39,249 nucleotides of DNA from a virus, in IMG/VR virus record IMGVR_UViG_3300018414_000013, positions 1-39,249 of that record. One strand, 5' to 3'. Made by a program: the position numbers and the translations under genes. A model generated the notes under the pieces. It was not told the DNA's origin. It did not search any database and worked only from the letters and a program-made list of their open reading frames with translations. Within the stretch, counting starts at the first letter, position 1, and every line of letters starts with the position of its first letter. This document shows, piece after piece, positions 1-6,650 of this stretch.

Positions 1-14
1 GGAAAGGGAATGAA

Positions 15-191
15 ATGACAAAGAACGACTTGATTAAAACTTTTGGCAGCATCCAGCTATGCGCCCACACGCTAGGCATATCGCGCCAAGCTGTTCACAA
101 GTGGCCTGCACAACTTACGCAACACCAGGAAGATTGGGTGGTAGGTGCTTGCAAGCGTTTGGGGATTCCGGTTCAACGGGAGGTGAAATGA
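15..191 (+). CDS. Cro/YdaS-type small HTH DNA-binding protein
   Basis: A 58-residue protein, too short for many gene finders. It starts at ATG 15 behind a good ribosome-binding site (GGAAAGGG) and stops at 189-191. It reads LIKTFGS near residues 6-12, then a helix-turn-helix core LCAHTLGISRQAVHKW at residues 15-30, which matches the Cro/YdaS pattern of short phage regulators. Its expected role is binding an operator to control early genes. The stop codon overlaps the ribosome-binding region of the methyltransferase start at 193, so the two are probably cotranslated. The gene begins near the window edge, so its own promoter is not visible. Family assignment is from the HTH pattern only. Confidence 0.72.
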   Translation: MTKNDLIKTFGSIQLCAHTLGISRQAVHKWPAQLTQHQEDWVVGACKRLGIPVQREVK

Positions 192-192
192 A

Positions 193-899
193 ATGCGAAC
201 CATGCACCTCTTTGCAGGACACGGCGGGGACTACTTGCTGACCTCATCCTCGGACACACGCCAATTGTCGCTGTTGAGTGGGACAGATACGCCTGCCAAG
301 TCCTCAGAGAACGAGCCGCAGACGGATGGTTCCCAGGATTGCAAGTGTGGGAAGGGGACGTTAGACTGTTTGATCCATCCGAGTACACCGGAGTCGTGGA
401 CTGCATTCATGCAGGATTCCCTTGCCAGGATATTAGCGTCGCCGGTAGTCAAGCAGGAGTTGGCCCAGAAACGCGCAGTGGCCTCTACCGTGAAGTCCTC
501 CGCATCGCTGGCGTGGTTCGACCCAAGCAGTTGTTCCTTGAAAACGTCGCAGCAATCGTTACTAACGGACTCGAAACCGTCCTCGCTGATCTTGCCGCGC
601 TCGGGTATGTATCTGAATGGCTATGTATACGCGCTTCCGACTGTGGGGCTAATCACGAAAGAGATAGATGGTTTCTACTTGCCCACTCCAACGGCTCACA
701 ACGCAAAGGAAGGAGCGTATCCAGCGGAGGGGACGAGAAACACTCCGACTTTGGCATGGGTGATTGGTGGAAAAATAAACCCACAATTTGTGGAGTGGAT
801 GATGGGGTTCCCGGTCGGGTTCACCGTCTCAAAGGATTGGGTAACGCCCAAGTCCCGCTCCAAGCAGCCGCAGCATACCGACTTCTCGGAGGGCAATGA
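193..899 (+). CDS. C5 cytosine DNA methyltransferase, start and body in different frames
   Basis: This is a Dcm-type enzyme that would methylate cytosine C5 using S-adenosylmethionine. Translation from ATG 193 (GGGAGG ribosome-binding site at 179-184) gives MHLFAGHGG, the motif I SAM-binding start. After the G run at 226-229 the homologous sequence continues only in the -1 frame: LLADLILGHTPIVAVEWDRY, motif IV GFPCQ (PCQ at 420-428), motif VI LENV (540-548), motif VIII-like NHERDRWF, and motif X LKGLGNAQVP near 831-860, ending at TGA 897-899. The body frame has no ATG near its beginning. A single extra G would restore one enzyme of about 236 residues, with the short target-recognition region normal for small phage enzymes. 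It overlaps the helicase start by ATGA. Either a true frameshift mutation, a sequence error in the G run, or recoding explains it. Confidence 0.78.
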
Positions 900-912
900 T
901 GCTAGAGCCTAA
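193..912 (+). CDS. Overprinted frame of the methyltransferase locus: PRSGM/PTPTA/EWMMGFP-type protein
   Basis: A 239-codon frame is open from the same ATG 193 through the whole methyltransferase gene and 13 bases beyond it. After the shared MHLFAG start it encodes a different protein. Its second half has LKTSQQSLLTDS, PRSGMYLNG (from 595), LPTPTAHNAKEGAYP (from 679), GGKINPQFVEWMMGFPVGFT (766-825) and a hydrophilic tail. I recall these motifs, in this order and as a contiguous protein sequence, from phage and bacterial proteins annotated DNA methylase or hypothetical. That recollection, together with the absence of stops over 720 bases, suggests a real, selected second product. I cannot name its activity. 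The alternative is that the frame is open by chance and the resemblance is only a shadow that follows from conservation of the other frame. Confidence 0.5.
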   Translation: MRTMHLFAGHGGDYLLTSSSDTRQLSLLSGTDTPAKSSENEPQTDGSQDCKCGKGTLDCLIHPSTPESWTAFMQDSLARILASPVVKQELAQKRAVASTVKSSASLAWFDPSSCSLKTSQQSLLTDSKPSSLILPRSGMYLNGYVYALPTVGLITKEIDGFYLPTPTAHNAKEGAYPAEGTRNTPTLAWVIGGKINPQFVEWMMGFPVGFTVSKDWVTPKSRSKQPQHTDFSEGNDARA

Positions 913-2395
913 TCTTCGCGCCTATCAAATAGAGGCGATACAGTCTTTGCGTCAAGGTGTAGCGCAAAAGATCAAGCGCCAAGTCCTCATGTCTCCTACC
1001 GGATCAGGCAAGACTGAAATCGCTATGGCAGTGATCTATGGTGCAGTCTTAAAGGGCAAGAGAGTGGTGTTCCTATGCAACCGCATTAACCTCGTTAATC
1101 AGGCTTCCAAGCGGTTTTACAAGGCAGGGATAAGCCACGGCATCATCCAAGGGCAAAACACCCGTAACACCGACAAGCAGGTGATTATTGCCTCCATTCA
1201 AACTGTCGCCAAAAGAGCCATGCCTGAATGCGATTTGCTCGTAATCGACGAAGCGCACGGTTGCGCGGGTTCCAAAGAGTTCCGCCAAGTGATCTTCGAC
1301 AACAAGGACAAGACCATCATTGGCTTGACTGCTACGCCTTGGTCCAAAGGCATGGGAAAGGTCTATCCCGAACTGGACGAGGAACCTTTATTCCAGAAGA
1401 TGACAGTAGCCACCACCATTGGTGAGCTAATCACCCAAGGTTTCTTGGTGGACTGCGATATCTACGCACCGGAAGACCCCGATATGTCCGGGTTCAAGCT
1501 GAAGAAGAACTCCTTTGGTGAACTGGACTATTCTGATGCTGACGTAGGCAAGGCAGTGGACAAGCCAAAGCTCATTGGCGGGATTATTGAACACTGGTTG
1601 AAACTTGCCAAAGACACGCCTACCGTATGTTTTGCGTCAAACATTTCTCACTCCAAGCATATCGTGGAGGAGTTCCGTGCTGCGGGAGTCCAAGCTGAAC
1701 ACATCGACTGCTACACCGACGAGTTTGAACGTGCTGCCATTCTGAAAAGGGTGGAAATAGGCGAAACAATGGTGATCTCTAACGTGGGCATCTTGACTGA
1801 AGGGTGGGACTTCCCGGCTTGCAAGACGATGATTCTTGCTAGGCCTACCCGTTCCCTGATTCGGTACATTCAGATGATTGGACGTGTTCTTAGGCCACAT
1901 AGCTCCAAAGAACACGCGCTTGTGCTGGACCATTCCGGCACGGTAGCCAAGTTGGGCTTTCCCACTGACGAGTTTCCGATGGAGTTGGATGATGGCAAGG
2001 CCAAGGCTAACACCCAACAGGAGAAGAAAGAACTGCTCCCAACGGTTTGTCAGTCGTGCAAGTTCGTGAAGCCTCGCAAGTCACCCGTTTGCCCCAACTG
2101 CGGGCACGTAAATGTTACTCCTACCGTGGAGGTGGAAGCGGGGGAACTGAAGAAGCTGGAGAAGAAAGAAAAGGTCACGATGGAGGATAAGCAACTCTGG
2201 TGGAGTTCTTTTCTTCGCTTGGCTCACGAGAAGAAAAAGACCCGTTCATGGGCTTTGGCGCAATACAGACAGAAGTTTGGCGTATGGCCTAAAGGTCTGG
2301 AAGAAGTCTCCATTGAGCCAATCCAAGGTGTAAGATCATGGGTAACAAGCAGGTCTATTGCTTGGGCTAATTCACAGAAAAAAGGGGCAATATAA
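896..2395 (+). CDS. SF2 DEAH-box helicase
   Basis: A 499-residue superfamily II helicase that would unwind DNA during phage replication or recombination. Visible motifs are Q-like LRAYQIEAI (7-15), Walker A PTGSGKT (34-40), motif II DEAH (118-121), motif III TATP (145-148), NVGILTEGWD in the second RecA domain, and motif VI IQMIGRVLRP. Near residues 382-400 there is a four-cysteine zinc ribbon (CQSC then CPNC), followed by a lysine-rich linker and a tryptophan-rich tail, as in phage versions of this family. The start ATG 896 overlaps the methyltransferase stop (ATGA), indicating translational coupling. It sits immediately upstream of primase, which supports a replication role. Confidence 0.93.
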   Translation: MMLEPNLRAYQIEAIQSLRQGVAQKIKRQVLMSPTGSGKTEIAMAVIYGAVLKGKRVVFLCNRINLVNQASKRFYKAGISHGIIQGQNTRNTDKQVIIASIQTVAKRAMPECDLLVIDEAHGCAGSKEFRQVIFDNKDKTIIGLTATPWSKGMGKVYPELDEEPLFQKMTVATTIGELITQGFLVDCDIYAPEDPDMSGFKLKKNSFGELDYSDADVGKAVDKPKLIGGIIEHWLKLAKDTPTVCFASNISHSKHIVEEFRAAGVQAEHIDCYTDEFERAAILKRVEIGETMVISNVGILTEGWDFPACKTMILARPTRSLIRYIQMIGRVLRPHSSKEHALVLDHSGTVAKLGFPTDEFPMELDDGKAKANTQQEKKELLPTVCQSCKFVKPRKSPVCPNCGHVNVTPTVEVEAGELKKLEKKEKVTMEDKQLWWSSFLRLAHEKKKTRSWALAQYRQKFGVWPKGLEEVSIEPIQGVRSWVTSRSIAWANSQKKGAI

Positions 2396-2607
2396 TGTTA
2401 TTCCAATGGATTGCTGAAGATGATGATGGGATAGTTTTGCACAAACTATATAAAACCCCCGGTCAAAAAATCGTTTGTCTTAAATACCAAGGCAATCGCC
2501 CAACAGAAATTGTTGTATCCAAAGAGGACTTAGAATTTTTTCTTGGAAATCCTTTATATCTAAAGCATATTTATAATGCTTTGAAAAAGGATGCTTCAAA
2601 AAAATGA
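2395..2607 (+). CDS. Small hypothetical protein between helicase and primase
   Basis: A 70-residue protein that I do not recognise. Its ATG overlaps the helicase stop (TAATG at 2393-2397) and its end overlaps the primase start (ATGA), so it lies inside a translationally coupled replication operon. It starts MLFQWIAEDDDGIVLHKLY and ends with a lysine-rich tail. It has no signal peptide, membrane segment or cysteine motif. Its local base composition is more AT-rich than the helicase, hinting at separate acquisition. Confidence 0.75.
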   Translation: MLFQWIAEDDDGIVLHKLYKTPGQKIVCLKYQGNRPTEIVVSKEDLEFFLGNPLYLKHIYNALKKDASKK

Positions 2608-3524
2608 TTGATACAGAGATTGCTACTGGTAGGTGGGTTGAGATACTGACAAGGCTAGGGGTTGACCCTAAGTTTTTGACAAACAAGCATGGCCCCTGTC
2701 CTTTCTGCGGAGGAAAAGACAGGTTTCGTTTTGACAATAAAAATGGTAGAGGAACGTGGATATGCAACAACTGTGTACCAACTTCTGGAGATGGATACCA
2801 CCTTTTACAGAAGCTGAACGGCTGGAAATTCAAGGATACGCTGACGAAAGTAAACGAGCTAGTTGGTCAGGCCTCATTCACATCCAATCCCGTGCAAGTG
2901 AGGAAGACGGACAACTCACAAAAGCAAGTGATAGTCCGAAAGATTTGGACGGAAGCACAGAAAATCAAAAAATACGATCCTGCGTGGTTGTATTTAACAA
3001 GAAGGACGGAGATAGAGAAGATTCCAAGCTGCCTGAAGTTCCACCCGGCTCTGGAGTATCGTGATGGCGATAACGAACCTGAATTCCACCCGGCGCTCGT
3101 TGCGGCCATCGTCCGACCTGACGGCAGGGGTATCGGGGTACACCGCATCTATCTTAATGAAGAAGGAAAGAAAGCGAATGTTTCGAGTCCGAAAAAGTTT
3201 TTCGTATCAGAGGAAATGTCTGGCGCTTATGTTCCCTTGTTCTCGGTCAAAGAAACGGTTGGTGTGGCAGAAGGTATTGAGACTGCTCTTGCAGCGTCAG
3301 TAAGATTTAACGTTCCGGTCTGGTCGGTGTTAATGGCTGCTGGACTCGATAAGTTCAAGCCACCATCCACCGTGAAGAACGTGGTGATCTATGGCGACAA
3401 TGATGCTTCGTTTACCGGACAGTCCGCGGCTTATTCCTGCGCTCGTAGGCTTACAAGGGACGGCTTCCAAGTATCTGTCGTAATTCCTGAAGGGGTAGGA
3501 AATGATTGGTGTAGGATCAAGTAA
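2604..3524 (+). CDS. DNA primase with N-terminal zinc ribbon and TOPRIM domain
   Basis: A 306-residue primase of the T7 gp4/P4 alpha N-terminal type, expected to make RNA primers for lagging-strand synthesis. The zinc ribbon is CPFCGGKDRFRF with a second CNNC pair (Cys32, 35, 54, 57). A linker follows, then a TOPRIM-like C-terminal half with VAEGIETALAAS near residue 217 and the acidic IYGDNDAS motif near residue 262. There is no helicase domain in this protein; the separate SF2 helicase upstream is the likely partner. Start ATG 2604 overlaps the previous gene. It overlaps the next gene by 23 bases. Confidence 0.9.
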   Translation: MIDTEIATGRWVEILTRLGVDPKFLTNKHGPCPFCGGKDRFRFDNKNGRGTWICNNCVPTSGDGYHLLQKLNGWKFKDTLTKVNELVGQASFTSNPVQVRKTDNSQKQVIVRKIWTEAQKIKKYDPAWLYLTRRTEIEKIPSCLKFHPALEYRDGDNEPEFHPALVAAIVRPDGRGIGVHRIYLNEEGKKANVSSPKKFFVSEEMSGAYVPLFSVKETVGVAEGIETALAASVRFNVPVWSVLMAAGLDKFKPPSTVKNVVIYGDNDASFTGQSAAYSCARRLTRDGFQVSVVIPEGVGNDWCRIK

Positions 3525-3840
3525 GCCATGCCCCCTGTGCGGGGCTAAAACACGCAAAAGGACCGTTGAACAAAACTCCGCTATGCACCCTATGATTAGG
3601 GACATTGCGCGGTTCCTGGAGGCTGCTGGAGTGCCTCACAAGTCAGAGGAATGGTGGAGGTACTATCTGATGGCTGACTGCTTTGGACAGGAGATGGTGG
3701 AGGGGCGTGAAGGTAGGACTATCATCATGCCAAAGTACGGCGGTACTTCACAACTACCAAAAGAAGAAGCCACCCAGTTCATTGAGTGGCTCCGGTTTCG
3801 AGGCGATGAGTTAGGGGTGGTCTGGTCTAAGGAACCTTAA
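3502..3840 (+). CDS. ninB: NinB-like recombination protein
   Basis: A 112-residue protein resembling phage lambda NinB, a single-strand DNA-binding partner of phage recombination. After a short N-terminal CPLCGAK piece it reads RTVEQNSAMHPMIRDIARF, matching the NinB RTxxQN opening. It then has a KSEEWWRYYLMADCFGQE segment, a KYGGTSQL segment like the loop preceding the NinB C-terminal helix, and EFIEWL-type helix ending GVVWSKEP. The start at 3502 has a GGGGTAGG ribosome-binding site. A later ATG at 3583 would remove the CPLC element. Its 3' end overlaps the leftward MazG-like gene by 14 bases, so the two transcription units converge without a visible terminator. Confidence 0.8.
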   Translation: MIGVGSSKPCPLCGAKTRKRTVEQNSAMHPMIRDIARFLEAAGVPHKSEEWWRYYLMADCFGQEMVEGREGRTIIMPKYGGTSQLPKEEATQFIEWLRFRGDELGVVWSKEP

Positions 3841-4132
3841 CAAACGTACCATCCGGCATCAGAGTGCCCTTGCGGTCTTTGATCTGCTCGTAGGCTACTT
3901 CCAGGCATTTCACCAAGTCGATATCCTTCAAAGCGCAGTAGTTGATAAGGCATACAGCCACATCTCCTACTGCATCAATTATGGCAGGCGTGTCTTTCTT
4001 ACCTTCCGCATCACACAATTCACCTACTTCGCTGACCAACTTCAACAGTTGTGACGCTGGCGTAGCGTTAGGGATGATCTTGCGCTTTTCGGCCCATTGA
4101 ATGACCCTCATTTCCACTTGTGCGTAACTCAT
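3827..4132 (-). CDS. MazG-like nucleotide pyrophosphohydrolase
   Basis: A 101-residue all-alpha NTP pyrophosphohydrolase-like protein, expected to hydrolyse nucleoside triphosphates (possibly (p)ppGpp or damaged or modified nucleotides) in the cytoplasm. The MazG signature is LLKLVSEVGELCDAE followed by AIIDAVGDVAVCLINYC, which supplies the EExE-and-D type metal-binding acidic residues. It is the last gene of the leftward operon, with ATGA overlap to the gene before it and a GGAAG ribosome-binding site. Phage MazG proteins are often proposed to modulate host starvation signalling; that role here is inference. Confidence 0.87.
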   Translation of the reverse strand: MSYAQVEMRVIQWAEKRKIIPNATPASQLLKLVSEVGELCDAEGKKDTPAIIDAVGDVAVCLINYCALKDIDLVKCLEVAYEQIKDRKGTLMPDGTFVKVP

Positions 4133-4536
4133 TTCAGTGCTTCCTTGAGTGCGGTGATTGCCATGTTACTGACATCAATCCCGTCCGTGATATGTGCTAT
4201 CGGCGGGTCAATATCCCACGCCGCCTTTTCTTCGTAGAGCGCAAAATTGCACAGCTCCAAAGCCTCCAGCGCCTGCCGCAGCACCGCGGTGTGGTCGGGT
4301 GCGGGGTGGGCAGACATAAGAACCTCTTGACCGTGAATCAGCCACAGGTTGTTATTCCCCTCTGGGCGAATAAATCGCACTTCATCCCCCAGCATCTTTT
4401 CCCATTGCGCGTCACGTGCGGCTTCGATGGCGCGGGCGAACACAATTGGGTTGATGCCGGTTTTCCCAAAAACTGGAACCGTGTGGCCTTCCCATGCTGC
4501 TGCAATCTCCGCATCGGTAAGTGGTGTAGGCTTCAT
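4129..4536 (-). CDS. Hypothetical protein with MKPTPLT start and leucine/alanine-rich helix
   Basis: A 135-residue protein without a recognised family. It starts MKPTPLTDAEIAAAW and has a central HPAPDHTAVLRQALEALELC helix and a C-terminal ITALKEALK helix. The first residues (MKPTPLT) echo the next protein upstream in the operon (MKPTPFT), suggesting a copied translation-initiation region. Arrangement is a proline/alanine linker followed by a leucine-rich helix, similar in style to the two proteins encoded at 6643-7499. Ribosome-binding site GGGAGCG precedes the start, and it is coupled to neighbours on both sides by 4-base overlaps. Confidence 0.72.
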   Translation of the reverse strand: MKPTPLTDAEIAAAWEGHTVPVFGKTGINPIVFARAIEAARDAQWEKMLGDEVRFIRPEGNNNLWLIHGQEVLMSAHPAPDHTAVLRQALEALELCNFALYEEKAAWDIDPPIAHITDGIDVSNMAITALKEALK

Positions 4537-4706
4537 ATCCGCTCCCAGTAATGTAATTTCACCATTTCAAGCACACCAATCACGGTAGATACGGTCATGT
4601 GGTTGTACTTCTCAGCGTTGATAACTGCCCGGATTTCATCCATCAGGTCGTTACTCATGGCTTTCTGATCTGAGGACGGGATAACAGTAAATGGTGTGGG
4701 TTTCAT
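4533..4706 (-). CDS. Small hypothetical protein (57 aa), MKPTPFT start
   Basis: A 57-residue frame read on the complement from ATG 4706 to TGA 4533-4535. It has a strong ribosome-binding site (GGGGAGG, 7 bases before the ATG) and four-base overlaps with genes on both sides, which together make it a real gene despite its size. The protein begins MKPTPFTVIPSSDQKAMSND, then a predicted amphipathic helix LMDEIRAVINAEKYNH and ends VKLHYWERI. No family recognised. Its start resembles that of the following gene, so the two may share a duplicated 5' end. Confidence 0.68.
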   Translation of the reverse strand: MKPTPFTVIPSSDQKAMSNDLMDEIRAVINAEKYNHMTVSTVIGVLEMVKLHYWERI

Positions 4707-5032
4707 TTCGTCCTCCCCTCTAGTGCGTCGATGATTGCTTCGAATGCGGCAAACACATCATCCGGTTCAGGCCATCGAAAGTCTTTGAACGCTTCGATAT
4801 GATCGATGCTGAAACAGCCCCGACCTGCTTTAACTGGCGCAGCAAACACCACGCCATTGATGCTTCGGGTTTCGGGGGCGATGCGGAGAATGTTAGCGTC
4901 TCCGCCGTTCACGTAGTCCAGAGCGTAGTATGTGTTTATTGGACCCCACTCGGCAGCCATGTTGATTTGAATCTTCTTCCCATCCGCAATCGCCCGCAGG
5001 ATGTCCTTGGCGTGTTTGGTTAGTTCGGTCAT
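4703..5032 (-). CDS. Hypothetical protein in leftward accessory operon
   Basis: A 109-residue protein. I place the start at ATG 5032 (MTELTKHAKDILRAIADGKK), just past the stop of the pentapeptide-repeat gene and behind GGAG. The frame is open a little further upstream but that part is in the neighbour. The protein has an N-terminal helix, a beta-rich middle (INTYYALDYVNGG, RIAPETRSINGVVF) and an acidic C-terminal helix DDVFAAFEAIIDALEG. Small phage proteins with a similar LRAIADGK opening often have a middle beta sheet that begins with W; I recognise the style but not a named domain. Confidence 0.72.
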   Translation of the reverse strand: MTELTKHAKDILRAIADGKKIQINMAAEWGPINTYYALDYVNGGDANILRIAPETRSINGVVFAAPVKAGRGCFSIDHIEAFKDFRWPEPDDVFAAFEAIIDALEGRTK

Positions 5033-5033
5033 G

Positions 5034-5750
5034 TTAGTTGTTCTCCGCTTCAATACGAGTAATGTAAAAGTGAATGCCTGGAGCGCATTCGGATTTCCAA
5101 TCTTCAGAGAAAGAATCCGGCTTCACAATCTCACCCTTGACGTATTGTGTTTTTCCATCGTGAAGGCTGATACCTACATCAGCGCCAAACACTTGCAGCA
5201 CCTTGACGTATTCTGCGCGGCATTTACGTCCGAATGCGCTAGACCTCTTGGCCTTTGCTGGAATTTGCAATTTGACGATCACATCGTCTTTACATTTTTT
5301 CCATCCGATCAATTGACCTTCGGGCAAGATGCGAGTCTGAGCAATAGCCAGTTCACAATTTTTGGCATCTTTCAGGTTAGCGCCGTACAGGTTAGTGCCG
5401 TACAGTCGAGCGCCGTACAGGTCAGCGCCGTACAGGTTAGTGCCGTACAGTCGAGCGCCGTATAGGTTAGCGCCAGACAGGTTAGCGCCGTACAGGTCAG
5501 CGCCGTACAGGTCAGCGCCAGACAGGTTAGCGCCGTACAGGTTAGCGCCGTACAGGTTAGTGCCGTACAGTCGAGCGCCGTACAGGTCAGCGCCGTATAG
5601 GTTAGCGCCGGACAGGTTAGCGCCGTACAGGTTAGCGCCGGACAAAGTTGCTTTCTCAAGCACTTGCCGCGTGGTCATACCTGATTCACCTTCAAACAGA
5701 ACTGCTCCTGTATATCGGTGTTTGATAGTTGGCTTTTGTTCACTCATCAT
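5034..5750 (-). CDS. Pentapeptide-repeat protein with conserved C-terminal domain
   Basis: About 238 residues from ATG 5750 (ATG 5747 is equally possible), behind AAGGAG. The N-terminus ([20 protein letters not shown]) leads into about 18 tandem A(N/D)L(Y/S)G units, which fold as a right-handed quadrilateral beta helix. The repeats end at NLKDAKNC. The C-terminal part ([50 protein letters not shown]) is a conserved domain that often follows phage pentapeptide repeats, I believe DUF5758. Function is unknown; some other pentapeptide proteins mimic DNA and block gyrase, but nothing here proves that. Frames opposite and offset are long only because of the repeats. Confidence 0.9.
   Translation of the reverse strand: MMSEQKPTIKHRYTGAVLFEGESGMTTRQVLEKATLSGANLYGANLSGANLYGADLYGARLYGTNLYGANLYGANLSGADLYGADLYGANLSGANLYGARLYGTNLYGADLYGARLYGTNLYGANLKDAKNCELAIAQTRILPEGQLIGWKKCKDDVIVKLQIPAKAKRSSAFGRKCRAEYVKVLQVFGADVGISLHDGKTQYVKGEIVKPDSFSEDWKSECAPGIHFYITRIEAENN
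5374..5643 (-). repeat. Tandem 15-bp coding repeats of the pentapeptide helix
   Basis: About 18 units of a 15-base repeat (on the plus strand close to GCGCCGTACAGGTTA) with only a few variable positions. They encode the pentapeptide units of the gene on the minus strand. The near identity of units at the nucleotide level, including third positions, points to recent expansion by slippage or unequal recombination. Array length is therefore likely to vary between related phages, and short-read assemblies may miscount it. Confidence 0.93.
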
Positions 5751-5830
5751 TGATACTCCTTGTTTGCTTTGAAATACTTTTCGCACCAGTCGTCGATAAG
5801 TTTCATCATTCTTTTAAAGTGTTTAATCAT
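5747..5830 (-). CDS. Tiny ORF (27 aa) upstream of the pentapeptide gene
   Basis: ATG 5830 to TGA 5747-5749, reading [20 protein letters not shown] and ending in KEYQ. It has a GGGGGAT ribosome-binding site, and its stop overlaps the ATG of the pentapeptide gene, so it may serve as a coupled leader peptide. The product is basic and amphipathic with no membrane span. Evidence is limited to the ribosome-binding site and the overlaps at both ends. Confidence 0.45.
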   Translation of the reverse strand: MIKHFKRMMKLIDDWCEKYFKANKEYQ

Positions 5831-5831
5831 T

Positions 5832-5963
5832 TCATCCCCCTAATACGTGAATAACAAACTCGGACAATATAACTACAAAGAATGTAGCGCCTATCCATGC
5901 AAAGAACTTCATTAGCATGTTCAGCCATTGGATTACATCTTCTTCGGTCATTTCGTTCCCCAT
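5832..5963 (-). CDS. Small single-span membrane protein (43 aa)
   Basis: ATG 5963 (or 5951) to TGA 5832-5834. The start overlaps the stop of the TrfB/KorA-like gene (TAATG) and the stop is next to the following ORF. After an acidic N-terminus (MTEEDVIQWLNMLMK) there is one strong hydrophobic segment, FFAWIGATFFVVILSEFVIHV, broken here for length: FFAWIGATFFVV then ILSEFVIHV. It is predicted to sit in the inner membrane with the N-terminus in the cytoplasm. No family recognised. Confidence 0.6.
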   Translation of the reverse strand: MGNEMTEEDVIQWLNMLMKFFAWIGATFFVVILSEFVIHVLGG

Positions 5964-6208
5964 TAAAGTTTTTTACCTGCCACAACATAAGCCAGCTTCA
6001 AAGCGGTCCTGGCCCTGCGAATAGCGTGTGATGCTGCGTTAGGGCTAATCCCTGACCTTTGTGCAGCTTCCGTAACGCTTACCCTTTCAACCAAGTGCAG
6101 GAATGCTGCCTGCCTTGATTTCTGTTTAGCTCTGGAGCGCATCAATTTAGCCAGTGCATCAAACTGCTCTGCACTGACCAATCCCCGTGGAGCAATCGGT
6201 TCAATCAT
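5963..6208 (-). CDS. TrfB/KorA-like HTH transcriptional regulator
   Basis: An 81-residue DNA-binding protein. VSAEQFDALAKLMRSR near residues 11-26 and the helix-turn-helix VTEAAQRSGISPNAASHAIR near residues 49-68 match the TrfB/KorA pattern (EQF..L..L.R.R, then SV.EAA...G.S..A.S.A..R) known from plasmid repressors and some phages. It probably represses one or more of the leftward promoters; candidate operators in this window are the dyads at 7735-7750 and 10511-10530. Its ATG overlaps the preceding gene by eight bases. The ribosome-binding site is weak, consistent with translation coupled to the upstream gene. Confidence 0.78.
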   Translation of the reverse strand: MIEPIAPRGLVSAEQFDALAKLMRSRAKQKSRQAAFLHLVERVSVTEAAQRSGISPNAASHAIRRARTALKLAYVVAGKKL

Positions 6209-6650
6209 TGCGACCTGCCAAGTATTGATTGATTTTGTAGTCTGCTTCCTCGTCCTCTTGCCACTTGGAATATTCTTCTTTGGCTAGATCGGAAAGCATG
6301 TCCAGCATGTCTTCCGGCAGGTCTTGCGCGATATCCATGCCGTTCACCCATACGTGGTGGATTTCCGCTTCTTCAAATTCCCGGCCACCAAAGTCTTCCT
6401 CGGTGTGGCATTCGTACTCCACAAACCAAGACCCTCCATTCGCCTCATAAACGAAAGACAAGTATTTACTGACCGGGACTTCGAATTCGTACAGTTGTTC
6501 GCACAGGTCACGAATTTGAGCTTCCAAGCAACCCGCCAAAAACGGGAAATAGACACCCGTTTGGATTTCGTACTGCTTGGCACGTACTTCACACTTGTGG
6601 ATGATCTTGTCTGCCATGCCCTTAGCATCCAGCATTTTGAAATTAGACAT
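6201..6650 (-). CDS. Hypothetical acidic protein (149 aa)
   Basis: I choose ATG 6650 (MSNFKMLDAKGMADKIIHKC) because GGAG precedes it; the frame is open further upstream but only within the neighbouring gene. The protein is acidic, with a helical N-terminal half (IRDLCEQLYEFEVPVSKYLS), an aromatic beta-like stretch (GGSWFVEYECHTEEDFGG) and a long acidic C-terminal helix (LPEDMLDMLSDLAKEEYSKW). It has no signal peptide. I do not recognise a family. It sits between the shared-module protein and the KorA-like regulator, with overlaps at both ends. Confidence 0.75.
   Translation of the reverse strand: MSNFKMLDAKGMADKIIHKCEVRAKQYEIQTGVYFPFLAGCLEAQIRDLCEQLYEFEVPVSKYLSFVYEANGGSWFVEYECHTEEDFGGREFEEAEIHHVWVNGMDIAQDLPEDMLDMLSDLAKEEYSKWQEDEEADYKINQYLAGRND

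Noticed and set aside
1228-1425. Small frames within the helicase gene
   Set aside because: They lie inside a strongly supported gene in another frame, with no start signals. The one overlapping frame kept is that at 193-912, because its protein sequence has recognisable motifs.
5362-5772. Long rightward frame rich in [11 protein letters not shown], and another minus-strand frame with repeated CTALT units, over the pentapeptide array
   Set aside because: Both are products of the 15-bp repeat read in other frames. They have no ribosome-binding site or known domain, and the pentapeptide frame explains the sequence fully.
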